Origin: an uncultured Clostridia bacterium
GTDB lineage: Bacteria > Bacillota > Clostridia > Monoglobales > Monoglobaceae
Direction of reading: 5' to 3'
Assembly (NCBI GenBank): GCA_947625905.1
Contig: CANQQJ010000028.1
Location: forward strand, 1-51,104
Length of the DNA: 51,104 nucleotides
How positions within the stretch are numbered: the stretch's first letter is position 1; each line of letters starts with the position of its first letter. The translations under genes were made by a program, and so were the position numbers. The notes under the pieces were generated by a model. The model saw only the letters and a list, made by a program, of their open reading frames with translations. It did not search any database and was not told the DNA's origin. This document shows, in pieces, positions 44,740 through 51,104 of the stretch.

Positions 44740-44780
44740 GCAAGGACCCGCGGAACATCCCGCGGGTCCTTGCAATTTTT
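44740..44780 (+). terminator. Intrinsic terminator of GH3-rhodanese gene
   Basis: Perfect 14-base arms (44740-44753, 44760-44773) enclose a 6-base loop and are followed by AATTTTT. Confidence 0.92.
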
Positions 44781-44798
44781 ATATTTATGTGGTATGAT
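44770..44798 (+). promoter_or_regulatory. Promoter for amidase operon, overlapping the terminator
   Basis: TTGCAA (44770-44775) is formed by the end of the terminator stem, and TATGAT (44793-44798) follows after 17 bases. The start codon lies 29 bases further on. Confidence 0.55.
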
Positions 44799-44826
44799 GG
44801 ATTTGTGATTATATAGGAGGAATATT

Positions 44827-46104
44827 ATGACAAAAAGGATTTTATGTTTATTTTTGAGCTTAGCGCTGTGTTTGGGCGGCGCGGCGGTCTCGGCCTCGGA
44901 GCCGGGCGACGTTATCGGCGAGGCGGTTTACACCGACATTGTGGCCTATATCAACGACCAGCCGATACCGTCCTACAACGTGGGCGGCTACACCGTGGTC
45001 ATCGCCGAGGACTTGAGAAAATACGGCTTTGACGTGATCTGGGACAACGGCACACGCTCGCTCTCTATCGCGCCCGCTGACGACCAGGCATTCGCCGCGG
45101 GAACCGGAGTGGTGTATAAATACGACGGGACGGGCGTCAAGTTCGCCGATGTGATCTGCACCGACATCACAACCTATCTTGAGGGCGAACCGATAACAGC
45201 GTTCAGCATCGACGGCAGCACCATGGTCCCGCTTAACGCGCTCAAAGCCTGCGGCGAGGTGAGCTTCAGCCAGGAGCTGCGCCGCGCGGATGTGAAGATC
45301 CCGTGGATACCGATAAACGACAATCCGAATCCCGTTGAGCCTAAAAAGGTCTCGCGGGGCGTGATCGTGCTCGACCCCGGGCACGGCAGGCTTTCGGGAA
45401 ACATGAGCGACGAGCAGAAGACAGCCGACGGCTGGATATACAATTCCTCAAAGGGCGGCTGGGGCGAGTGGCGGCACTGGAAGAGCGGCACGACCTGGCA
45501 GGACTGCGGCGGATACGGCTGCTCGGGCAGAGTCACCGAGGGCGGAAGCTGCTGGTACCCGATCGGCGCGGGCGACCGCGGCCGCGAGCCCGAGATAACC
45601 CTGCGCAACTGCATGTTCGCGAAAAAGTATCTCGAGGAAATGGGATACGAGGTGCGCATGACCAGAAACACAAACGACGAGAACCCCTCGATGACAAAGC
45701 GGCTCATATATTGCTATCCGAATAATGACACGTCCGCCGCGCCCGACGCGGATCTGTTTGTCTGCATACACTCAAACGCGGGCGGCGGCAGAGGAAGCGC
45801 CTATATCGAGCTGTCGGGCGTTTACGACCAGGCGGGGATCCCGTCAAATTACGCGGATATCGGCAACTACGCGGGCAGATTGATAAACGATGAGATCACG
45901 GGCTCAACGAGCCTTATGGCGTATATGGGCGGATGCTATCCGTATATGCCCGAGCTTATCCTGTTCTGCAAGAGCCCTATCCCGATCGCCTATATCGAGT
46001 GCGGATTTTTTGACAACTCTTCCGATCTTGCCATACTGAATTCCGAGTATGAGCAAATCGGAAAGGCGATCGCAAACGGCATTGATAAATATTTTAAAAA
46101 TTAG
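44827..46104 (+). CDS. Secreted N-acetylmuramoyl-L-alanine amidase (Amidase_3)
   Basis: This 425-residue exported zinc amidase cuts the bond between MurNAc and the peptide in peptidoglycan. The signal peptide is about 1-23. Two stalk-like repeats (about 35-80 and 115-160), similar in pattern to copper-amine-oxidase N-terminal domains, probably bind the wall. The catalytic domain (about 175-425) has VLDPGHG with the first zinc His, a Glu in REPEITLRNC, VCIHSNAGGG with the second His, and IECGFFDN with the catalytic Glu. A Gly/Trp-rich insertion (about 205-245) is longer than usual. AGGAGG precedes the ATG. The permuted GH3 gene follows after 12 bases. Confidence 0.9.
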   Translation: MTKRILCLFLSLALCLGGAAVSASEPGDVIGEAVYTDIVAYINDQPIPSYNVGGYTVVIAEDLRKYGFDVIWDNGTRSLSIAPADDQAFAAGTGVVYKYDGTGVKFADVICTDITTYLEGEPITAFSIDGSTMVPLNALKACGEVSFSQELRRADVKIPWIPINDNPNPVEPKKVSRGVIVLDPGHGRLSGNMSDEQKTADGWIYNSSKGGWGEWRHWKSGTTWQDCGGYGCSGRVTEGGSCWYPIGAGDRGREPEITLRNCMFAKKYLEEMGYEVRMTRNTNDENPSMTKRLIYCYPNNDTSAAPDADLFVCIHSNAGGGRGSAYIELSGVYDQAGIPSNYADIGNYAGRLINDEITGSTSLMAYMGGCYPYMPELILFCKSPIPIAYIECGFFDNSSDLAILNSEYEQIGKAIANGIDKYFKN

Positions 46105-46116
46105 GGGCGTGATAAT

Positions 46117-48420
46117 ATGACGGAAGCAGTGAAAAAAACTCTCGCTGCGTCGCACCGGGCCGCGATCGACGGCATAGTGATGCTTGAAAATAAAAACGGG
46201 GCGCTGCCGCTTAGAAACGGCGAAAGCGCCGCGGTTTTCGGGCGCTCTCAGATAGACTATAACGCGGGCGGCACCGGCTCGGGAGGCCTTGTGAACACCG
46301 AGTACCAAACCGATATTTTGTCGTCTCTTGAAAAGTCGGACGTTGAGGTGAACCGAACACTCGCGGCGTTTTACAGAGACTGGGTCTCAAAAAATCCCGT
46401 ATCGACCGACGGCGGAACGTGTTCGTCCCGTCCGCTTTCCCAAAAGGAGCCGCAGATCGACGAGGAGCTCATGAAAAAAGTTTCGGCCGAGTCGGAAACC
46501 GCGATAGTTGTTATAGGACGTTCCGCCGGCGAGGAGCATGACAGCGTCAACGCCCCGGGCGGATTTCTGCTGACCGAGGACGAGACCGAGCTTCTCAAGG
46601 CGGCGCGCGGGCACTTTAAAAAGCTGATCGTTCTGCTCAATGTTCCGTCTGTTATCGACATGGGCTTTGTGGGTGAGATCGGGCCCGACGCCGTGCTGTA
46701 TATCTGGCAGGGCGGACAGGAGGGCGGAGCCGCGGCGGCGGAGGCGCTTTGCAGAGCGTCGCCGAGCGGCAGACTGACCGACACAATCGCTTTATCTTAC
46801 GCCGATTATCCCTCGTCCGAGGGCTTTGATGCGAAAGACAGAATATATTATAATGAAGACATTTTTGTGGGCTACAGGTATTTTGAGACGTTTTGTCCCG
46901 AGAAGGTCTTGTACCCCTTCGGATTCGGATTGTCCTATACCGATTTTGAGATATCGTGCCGAGCGGCGGTGTTCGCGGAGCAAAATATCAGCCTGACCGT
47001 GGACGTGAAAAATATCGGCGCCGCGCCGGGACGCGAGATCGTTCAGATCTACGCCGAGCCGCCGAAGTCGAAAATGCCGCGGCCGAAGCGGAGCCTTGTT
47101 GAGTTCGCCAAAACGAAAACATTGGCGCCCGGGGAAACGCAAACGCTCAGGATAAAATTTCCGCTGAGCAGACTGAAATATTACGACGACAAAAATTCCG
47201 AACAGCGCATCGACGGCGGGGAATACAAGCTGATAATCGGCAAAAACATCCGCGACAAAAGCTGTTCGGTCAGGATGAAATTGTCAAAGGATATCATAAA
47301 AAAGCGCGGCAGGCTCGCTGCGCCCAAAGAGCCCTTTAGGCGGCTTATAGGATTTGACGGCGGCCCGATATACGAGGACGCGCCGACAGCTCAAGGCGGC
47401 AAAAGCGGCGCCGCGGGCGGCAAAACGAAACGGAAGGCGTTTTCGGGTATCGCGCGGCCGCGAAAGTATAAATTTGAGGATGTCAAAAGCGGCGGAATAA
47501 CATTGGATGAGTTTGTGGACGCTGTATCCGACAAGGACTTGGCGTGCCTCTGCCGCGGCGAGGGTATGGGCAGCAAGCTGGTGCGTCCCGGGACCGGCGC
47601 GGCGTTCGGAGGAGTTTCAAAGGGGCTCCAAAAACTCGGGATCCCCTGCGCCGCCGCCACCGACGGCCCCTCGGGACTTCGGTTCGACAACGGCGACAAG
47701 GCGGCTCTGGCTCCGATCGGGACCATGCTGGCGTGTACCTGGGACATTGAGCTGATCGAGGAAATCTATTCGTGTATAGGCGGCGAGATGATCGAAAACG
47801 ATATTGATATGCTGCTGGGCCCGGGACTTAATATCCACCGAAATCCGCTCTGCGGCCGAAACTTCGAGTATTATTCCGAGGACCCGTACATAAGCGGCGC
47901 GGCTGCGGCGGCGGCTCTGAGAGGCCTTGAGAGCCGCGGAGTCTGCGGAACGCTCAAGCATATCGCGGCGAATAACCGCGAGGAAGGCAGAAAAGGCCTC
48001 GATACCGTTCTGTCAGAGCGGGCTCTCAGAGAGATATATTTAAGGCCGCTTGAATACGCGATGGAACTTTCGGAGCCGAAAGCGATAATGACGGCCTACA
48101 ATGGATTAAACGGAGAAATGTGCGGCTCGAATTACGAGCTGATAACCGAAATCATTCGCGGCGAGTTCGGGTTTTCGGGCATGGTCATGACCGACTGGTG
48201 GGCGTTCCTGGGTCCCTGCTCCGCGTCCTCAACGAAAAACTCGGCGGCCATGCTCCGCGCGGGCGGCGACATATACATGGTGACGAAAAATTCCGAGAAA
48301 AACAGCGGCGGCGACAATACATTAAAGGAACTTAAAAGCGGCAATTTGAGCTCGGACGAGCTGCGCCGCGCGGCGAAAAATATATTGAAGCTGATAATCA
48401 ACATAGTGATTAGAGATTAG
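46117..48420 (+). CDS. Intracellular GH3 beta-glycosidase with permuted domain order
   Basis: At 767 residues this GH3 enzyme has its domains in reverse order. The alpha/beta sandwich (C-type) domain comes first (about 10-245; GIVMLENKNGALPL, WQGGQEGGAAAAEAL), then a Fn3-like domain (about 285-375), then the TIM-barrel domain (about 460-767). The barrel has GPGLNIHRNPLCGRNFEYY, TLKHIAANN and nucleophile Asp693 in MVMTDWWA. Such permuted GH3 enzymes are known from rumen bacteria, for example Butyrivibrio and Ruminococcus. No signal peptide is present, so it should act on imported oligosaccharides. The ribosome site is weak (GGGGCGTG), suggesting coupling to the amidase gene. The last residues, NIVIRD, are encoded by an intergenic-type repeat. 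Confidence 0.9.
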   Translation: MTEAVKKTLAASHRAAIDGIVMLENKNGALPLRNGESAAVFGRSQIDYNAGGTGSGGLVNTEYQTDILSSLEKSDVEVNRTLAAFYRDWVSKNPVSTDGGTCSSRPLSQKEPQIDEELMKKVSAESETAIVVIGRSAGEEHDSVNAPGGFLLTEDETELLKAARGHFKKLIVLLNVPSVIDMGFVGEIGPDAVLYIWQGGQEGGAAAAEALCRASPSGRLTDTIALSYADYPSSEGFDAKDRIYYNEDIFVGYRYFETFCPEKVLYPFGFGLSYTDFEISCRAAVFAEQNISLTVDVKNIGAAPGREIVQIYAEPPKSKMPRPKRSLVEFAKTKTLAPGETQTLRIKFPLSRLKYYDDKNSEQRIDGGEYKLIIGKNIRDKSCSVRMKLSKDIIKKRGRLAAPKEPFRRLIGFDGGPIYEDAPTAQGGKSGAAGGKTKRKAFSGIARPRKYKFEDVKSGGITLDEFVDAVSDKDLACLCRGEGMGSKLVRPGTGAAFGGVSKGLQKLGIPCAAATDGPSGLRFDNGDKAALAPIGTMLACTWDIELIEEIYSCIGGEMIENDIDMLLGPGLNIHRNPLCGRNFEYYSEDPYISGAAAAAALRGLESRGVCGTLKHIAANNREEGRKGLDTVLSERALREIYLRPLEYAMELSEPKAIMTAYNGLNGEMCGSNYELITEIIRGEFGFSGMVMTDWWAFLGPCSASSTKNSAAMLRAGGDIYMVTKNSEKNSGGDNTLKELKSGNLSSDELRRAAKNILKLIINIVIRD

Positions 48421-48545
48421 CGAATAGTGATTAGAACGGGCAGGCTGCGGCCGGAGCCGCGAAGCGGGTTCGTGGCACTAACGTATTTCGTTTGCACAAA
48501 TAAAGAGGCCACAAATCATTAAATCATATAGGACATGCGAGATTG

Positions 48546-48616
48546 CCGCCCCTACGGGTTTGAAGCAAATCATGCGGATTGGCGATCAAATGCACCAACT
48601 ACACCCGTAGGGGCGG
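48546..48616. repeat. 14-base inverted repeat pair
   Basis: CCGCCCCTACGGGT (48546-48559) and ACCCGTAGGGGCGG (48603-48616) are exact reverse complements with 43 bases between. Confidence 0.75.
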
Positions 48617-48629
48617 ATATTATCCGCCC
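48610..48629. repeat. Palindromic repeat, copy 2 (GGGGCGGATATTATCCGCCC)
   Basis: It is identical to 16696-16715 and overlaps the right arm of the 14-base inverted pair. Confidence 0.8.
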
Positions 48630-48635
48630 GCTTTG

Positions 48636-48694
48636 CCTCCTCCCGGGAGGAGGTGGATTTCCGCCAAAGGCGGAAAGACGGAGGTGGGAACGTA
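48636..48694 (+). repeat. CCTCCTCCCGGGAGGAGG element, copy 1
   Basis: A self-complementary GC-rich head (18 bases) is followed by a TTTCCGCC/GGCGGAAA hairpin and GACGGAGGTGGGAACGTA. An inverted copy lies at 50867-50925, on the other side of rplU-rpmA-obgE. Confidence 0.8.
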
Positions 48695-48749
48695 GGGACT
48701 AGGGAATAGGATCCGGGGCCAAACATCGCGAAAAATTTTCAAAAAAAGC

Positions 48750-48778
48750 TTGACATACGCGGATAAATCTGTTATACT
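48750..48778 (+). promoter_or_regulatory. Sigma-A promoter for rplU-rpmA-obgE
   Basis: A perfect TTGACA (48750-48755) and TATACT (48773-48778) are separated by 17 bases. Confidence 0.85.
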
Positions 48779-48784
48779 GTTTCG

Positions 48785-48855
48785 GTAACCGCGCAGAAGG
48801 GGCTTTTTTAAGACGCGCAGCGCGCCCCAATGGCGAGTCTTGGGTAATAGGAGGT
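48785..48855 (+). ncRNA. Probable ribosomal protein L21 leader
   Basis: The 5' leader between promoter and rplU has pairing arms GGGGC (48799-48803)/GCCCC (48824-48828) around an inner GCGC hairpin, and AAGAC (48810-48814)/GTCTT (48837-48841) as a competing pair, followed by the GGAGG site. Position and style match the L21 leader RNAs of Firmicutes, which are thought to let L21 control its own operon. I could not run a covariance search. Confidence 0.55.
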
Positions 48856-48865
48856 ATACGACTTA

Positions 48866-49174
48866 ATGTACGCAGTTATTGAAACAGGCGGCAAGCAGTA
48901 CAAGGTTGAGCAGGACGACGTTTTGTTCATCGAGAAGCTGGACGTTGAGGCCGGCGAGACTGTTACTTTTGACAAAGTCCTGGCTGTCGGCGGCGGCGAG
49001 CTGAAAATAGGCGCTCCTTATGTTGACGGAGCCACGGTTTCGGCCACGGTCGAGAAAAACGGCAAGGCTAAAAAGATCATTGTCTACAAGTACAAGCCTA
49101 AGAAGCATTATCACAAGAAGCAGGGTCACAGACAGCCCTACACAAAGGTTAAGATTACAGCTATCAACGCGTAA
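48866..49174 (+). CDS. rplU: 50S ribosomal protein L21
   Basis: This 102-residue large-subunit protein binds 23S rRNA with L20. The start [14 protein letters not shown] and the end [17 protein letters not shown] are diagnostic. GGAGG lies 11 bases before the ATG, a little far but the only candidate. It is the first gene of rplU-rpmA-obgE. The usual Firmicutes gene for the cysteine protease Prp, normally between rplU and rpmA, is absent: only 37 bases separate the two genes. Confidence 0.97.
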   Translation: MYAVIETGGKQYKVEQDDVLFIEKLDVEAGETVTFDKVLAVGGGELKIGAPYVDGATVSATVEKNGKAKKIIVYKYKPKKHYHKKQGHRQPYTKVKITAINA

Positions 49175-49211
49175 GATTTTACATGATTTTGATAATAAGG
49201 AGTGATATTTA

Positions 49212-49472
49212 ATGGCTCATAAGAAAGGTATGGGAAGCACCAAAAACGGCAGAGACTCCGAGTCGAAACGTCTCGGCGTGAAGCTGGGTGACGGTCAGCC
49301 CTGTCTCGCGGGAAACATCATCGTAAGACAGAGAGGAACCAAAATCTATCCGGGACTTAACGTCAAAAAGGGCGGCGACGACACACTGTTCGCGCTTATC
49401 GACGGCAGGGTTAAGTTCGAGCGCAAGGGCAGAGACAAAAAGCAGGTCTCTGTATACGAGATAGCTCAATAG
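49212..49472 (+). CDS. rpmA: 50S ribosomal protein L27
   Basis: L27 is an 86-residue protein whose N-terminus reaches the peptidyl-transferase centre. The start [20 protein letters not shown] is that of the non-extended form. Most Firmicutes make L27 with an extra N-terminal peptide ending near FFAHKKG that is removed by the protease Prp. That extension is missing here, in line with the missing prp gene. AAGGAGTGAT precedes the ATG. Confidence 0.97.
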   Translation: MAHKKGMGSTKNGRDSESKRLGVKLGDGQPCLAGNIIVRQRGTKIYPGLNVKKGGDDTLFALIDGRVKFERKGRDKKQVSVYEIAQ

Positions 49473-49486
49473 TTTTGGATTTTTTG

Positions 49487-49507
49487 GGGGCGGACGTTGT
49501 CCGTCCC
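49487..49507 (+). terminator. Weak hairpin between rpmA and obgE
   Basis: GGGGCGGAC and GTCCGTCCC arms (one G-U pair) enclose a short loop and are followed by TTTATTTG. It may reduce readthrough from the ribosomal genes into obgE. Confidence 0.5.
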
Positions 49508-49535
49508 TTTATTTGTGATTTGAAAGGAGCGGCTT

Positions 49536-50813
49536 ATGTTTTCTGACAGAGCGAGAGTTTTTATAAAAGGCGGCGACGGCGGCGACGGTGCGGTGACCTT
49601 CCACCGCGAAAAATACGTGGCGGCGGGCGGACCCGACGGCGGCGACGGCGGCATAGGCGGCAGCGTCATATTTGTCGCCGACAAAAACGTCAACACCCTG
49701 ATCGACTTCCGCTACAGACGCAAGTTCAAAGCGGAAAACGGCGGCCCCGGACGGGACGCCAACCGCTGCGGCAAAAACGGCGAGGACCTCCGCGTTCCCG
49801 TTCCTGTCGGCACGATCGTGCGCGACGAGGAGAGCGGGCTGGTCATCTGCGACCTTAAAGAGGAAGGCGAGGAATTCGTCGTCGCGAAGGGCGGCATAGG
49901 CGGATGGGGCAACAAGAGGTTCGCCACCGCCACAAGGCAGGTGCCGAGATTTGCCAAGCCGGGGAACCCCGGAGACGAGAGATACGTGACCCTTGAGCTC
50001 AAGCTGATCGCCGACGTTGGTCTGCTGGGCTTCCCCAATGTGGGAAAATCGACGTTTTTGTCTATCGTCAGCGACGCGCGGCCCAAGATCGCGAACTATC
50101 ACTTCACAACGCTTGAGCCGAATCTGGGCGTTGTCAATATGGGCGACGGCTCTTTTGTTGTGGCCGACATACCCGGCATAATCGAGGGCGCCCACGAGGG
50201 AGTGGGCCTCGGCCACGAGTTCCTTCGGCACGTTGAGCGGACAAAGCTGCTGCTGCATGTGGTGGACGTGTCGGGCATCGAGGGGCGCGACCCGATAGAG
50301 GATTTCGACACGATAAACCGCGAGCTTGCTCTCCACAGCGAAAAGCTGAGCAAAAAGCGCCAGATCGTGCTTGCCAATAAGTGCGATATCCCGGGCTTTG
50401 ATGAGAATTTTGAGATATTTAAACAGGAGATGGAGAGCCGCGGCTTTAAGGTTTTCAAAATTTCGGCTGCGACCAAGCGGGGCATAGACGAGGTGCTGAA
50501 ATACACATACGAGGAACTGTCTAAGATCCCGCCCGAGGAATTCGAGGAAGAATACGAGATGTTTGATATCGAGGCGGAGCGCAAAGCCGATGAGACCATA
50601 ACCGTCACCCGCGGTGAGGACGGAGTTTATCATGTCGAGGGACGCAAGGCCTTCCTGATCGTGGGCTCCACCAACCTTGACGACTACGAGTCGCTTCAAT
50701 ATTTTCAGCGCGCGCTGATAAAGAGCGGCATAATCGACAAGCTCAAAGAGGCCGGCATTAAGGACGGCGACCCGGTAGAGATATACGACTGCGAATTCGA
50801 CTACGTGGAATAA
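49536..50813 (+). CDS. obgE: GTPase Obg (ribosome assembly)
   Basis: This 425-residue essential GTPase takes part in 50S assembly, stress response and, in Bacillus, sporulation. The Gly-rich Obg domain (about 1-157) has FIKGGDGGDGAVTFHREK. The GTPase domain has G1 GFPNVGKST (about 165-173), G3 DIPGIIEGAHEGVGLGHEF and G4 NKCD. The C-terminal OCT domain (about 345-425), found in Gram-positive Obg, is present and ends VEIYDCEFDYVE. AAAGGAGCGG precedes the ATG. It is the third gene of the rplU operon. Confidence 0.96.
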   Translation: MFSDRARVFIKGGDGGDGAVTFHREKYVAAGGPDGGDGGIGGSVIFVADKNVNTLIDFRYRRKFKAENGGPGRDANRCGKNGEDLRVPVPVGTIVRDEESGLVICDLKEEGEEFVVAKGGIGGWGNKRFATATRQVPRFAKPGNPGDERYVTLELKLIADVGLLGFPNVGKSTFLSIVSDARPKIANYHFTTLEPNLGVVNMGDGSFVVADIPGIIEGAHEGVGLGHEFLRHVERTKLLLHVVDVSGIEGRDPIEDFDTINRELALHSEKLSKKRQIVLANKCDIPGFDENFEIFKQEMESRGFKVFKISAATKRGIDEVLKYTYEELSKIPPEEFEEEYEMFDIEAERKADETITVTRGEDGVYHVEGRKAFLIVGSTNLDDYESLQYFQRALIKSGIIDKLKEAGIKDGDPVEIYDCEFDYVE

Positions 50814-50866
50814 CAGCGGCAGAAAACATTAAACGGCGAATGTTCTAATTGCTATTCGCTAATCAC

Positions 50867-50925
50867 TACGTTCCCACCTCCGTCTTTTCGCCTTCGGCGA
50901 AAATCCACCTCCTCCCGGGAGGAGG
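50867..50925 (-). repeat. CCTCCTCCCGGGAGGAGG element, copy 2 (inverted)
   Basis: This is the reverse complement of 48636-48694 with a few changes. The internal hairpin here is TTCGCC/GGCGAA rather than TCCGCC/GGCGGA, so pairing is kept. The adjoining CGTAGTGATTAGCGAATAGC (minus strand) also matches the repeats near 48421. Confidence 0.8.
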
Positions 50926-50934
50926 CTTTAATCA

Positions 50935-50979
50935 GGCGCCCCCTCGGGGGAGCTGCCGCCGAATGGCAGCTGAGGGGGG
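50935..50979 (+). repeat. Two-hairpin intergenic repeat, copy 3
   Basis: Outer CCCCCTC/GAGGGGG arms match copies at 16721 and 20673. The inner hairpin is GCTGCC/GGCAGC instead of GTCGCC/GGCGAC, a compensated change. It abuts the CCTCCTCCCGGG element. Confidence 0.8.
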
Positions 50980-51104
50980 AATCCTAATCGCTATTTACTA
51001 ATCACTAATCACTATGTTCACTAATTACTGTTACGATACAATTGATGGGTGACAAATAAAAAGGAAAATGAACTCCAAATATGATATAATGTTAAAGAAC
51101 AAAG
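50980..51104. other. Window end: ACTAATCACTA repeats and a possible -10
   Basis: Tandem-like TAATCACTA units lie at about 50997-51013. A TATAAT (51085-51090) may belong to a promoter of a gene beyond the window, but I see no good -35. No coding region is visible. Confidence 0.4.

Larger units (their letters stand above)
48421..48749. other. Intergenic repeat cluster
   Basis: No gene is seen. In order it holds ATAGTGATTAG repeats continuing from the GH3 gene end, a 14-base inverted pair (48546-48559 and 48603-48616), a GGGGCGGATATTATCCGCCC palindrome and a CCTCCTCCCGGGAGGAGG element. The hairpins may also stop transcription from the GH3 gene. Confidence 0.6.

Overview
The window looks like the chromosome of an anaerobic, spore-forming member of the Clostridia (Firmicutes) that grows on plant cell-wall polysaccharides. 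Supporting genes are pyruvate:ferredoxin oxidoreductase and a flavodiiron protein (anaerobe), spoIIE (endospore former), ctsR-mcsA-mcsB-clpC with a CtsR operator (Firmicutes), and several secreted glycan-active proteins (GH26-like, PL1 pectate lyase, two GH3 enzymes, CE4-like deacetylase). Coding DNA is rather GC-rich, while promoters and gaps are AT-rich. Most genes have clear Shine-Dalgarno sites and sigma-A type promoters. I cannot name genus or species.

Layout. 1-4.5 kb: secreted GH26-like protein, Ca2+/cation antiporter, small membrane protein, flavodiiron protein. 4.8-9.4 kb: replication cluster dnaN-recF-remB-gyrB, with no dnaA, no S4-domain gene and no gyrA beside it. 9.4-11.6 kb: a ThyX-like protein and a VIT-like protein that lacks its vWA domain, converging on spoIIE (11.6-13.9 kb). 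14.2-20.4 kb: PL1 pectate lyase and nifJ. 20.7-22.6 kb: AI-2E family membrane protein, then an MntA/HepT toxin-antitoxin pair. 22.7-26.4 kb: CE4-like deacetylase and a three-gene ABC importer. 26.6-28.9 kb: small RHH and XRE regulators and a short ComEC-like channel protein. 28.9-33.7 kb: CtsR-controlled proteostasis operon ctsR-mcsA-mcsB-clpC. 33.7-38.8 kb: a large DUF6273 surface protein whose C-lectin-like end looks like the variable region of a diversity-generating retroelement, then a hairpin-rich gap and a DUF4160/DUF2442 gene pair. 39-48.4 kb: a 1903-residue secreted GH3 protein ending in a rhodanese domain, an amidase, and a domain-permuted intracellular GH3. 48.4-51.1 kb: rplU-rpmA-obgE behind an L21 leader, flanked by inverted copies of an intergenic repeat.

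How the parts fit. The exported enzymes would attack mannan, pectin and xylan or beta-glucan outside the cell. The permuted GH3 without a signal peptide would finish imported oligosaccharides. PFOR handles the resulting pyruvate, and the flavodiiron protein protects against oxygen. Three of the secreted proteins share one terminal beta module, which points to a common role in display or secretion.

The most unusual signals are the GH3-rhodanese fusion, the DGR-like variable region without a visible reverse transcriptase, the shared terminal module, the vWA-less VIT protein, the structured insertion between ctsR and mcsA, and several families of palindromic intergenic repeats, one of which supplies a ribosome binding site. 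No tRNA, rRNA, CRISPR array, transposase or phage structural gene was recognised.
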